The notes below the pieces were generated by a model, which was given only the letters and a program-made list of their open reading frames with translations, made no database searches and was not told the DNA's origin. Made by a program: the position numbers and the translations under genes. From Trissonchulus latispiculum (taxonomy: Eukaryota > Nematoda > Enoplea > Enoplida > Ironidae), in assembly GCA_030248195.1 (NCBI GenBank), contig JASAND010010729.1, forward strand, positions 26,179 to 90,178: 64,000 bases of DNA, read 5' to 3'. Below, in pieces: positions 63,821 through 64,000 of this stretch. Numbering within the stretch: position 1 is the stretch's first letter; each line of letters starts with the position of its first letter.

Positions 63821-64000
63821 TCTACAAAAGCAAAATATGATGCTGCATAAAAAATCTGCTACGTTGTGGATATATAATAGTTTTTAATGGGTGTTGCAAA
63901 ATAGCGCCCATTATTAAGCAATTTTACACAAAATTGTTTCCAGTATATATATAAGGGCCCCCACTTCGAGTATGTACGTATAGTAAAGGTTCGAAAAAAA
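63821..64000. other. Upstream flank of the NCAPH N-terminal exon
   Basis: Short AT-rich stretch to the window edge; minus-strand TTTTGTAG just before the ATG could be an acceptor. No promoter element could be identified. Confidence 0.3.

Overview
This is a eukaryotic, almost certainly animal, nuclear window: AT-rich, with GT-AG introns, (TG)n microsatellites, a decayed Ty3/gypsy element and dozens of terminal-inverted-repeat elements. Nothing bacterial is present (no operons, no rRNA or tRNA genes that I can see). The species cannot be fixed from the sequence.

One host gene dominates. On the minus strand, from about 63.8 kb down to about 17.2 kb, fifteen short exons can be joined by eye, with matching splice phases, into a protein that follows condensin I subunit 2 (CAP-H/Barren, kleisin; NCAPH) from end to end. 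The N-terminal kleisin part lies at 63.8-56.7 kb. It continues at 32.8 kb after a 23.9-kb intron. The acidic middle and the YSYFSP block are at 31.5-28.6 kb, the basic/linker exons at 23.9-22.5 kb, and the C-terminal winged-helix exons at 18.4 and 17.3 kb. One exon between 63.6 and 57.9 kb is missing from my model, and the last few codons are uncertain.

Nearly everything else is nested mobile DNA. Region 1-6.5 kb looks like a plus-strand LTR-type element: about 195-bp direct repeats with TATA boxes, then a striking run of short perfect hairpins (1.17-2.72 kb), a leader split by a 1.9-kb TIR element, and a Cys-rich open frame. A truncated, frameshifted minus-strand gypsy pol lies at 6.9-8.8 kb. 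A 3.6-kb hAT-like element (9.0-12.6 kb) carries further insertions whose order can be read from target-site duplications. Inside the NCAPH introns are two copies of a composite repeat (19.3-22.2 kb and 33.0-43.9 kb, the second inflated by nested insertions), several families of foldback elements, and tandem arrays of 125-165-bp units. Similar GC-rich hairpins occur at five loci, an architecture like Helentron-type (HINE) elements.

The most unusual signals are the hairpin array with a covarying apical motif near the left end, the ACAAGAA...TGCTCC foldback group, the G-run foldbacks, the recurrent terminal hairpin, and a roughly 50-nt core shared by otherwise different repeats. Exon calls rest on remembered family similarity plus splice phase; no search was run.
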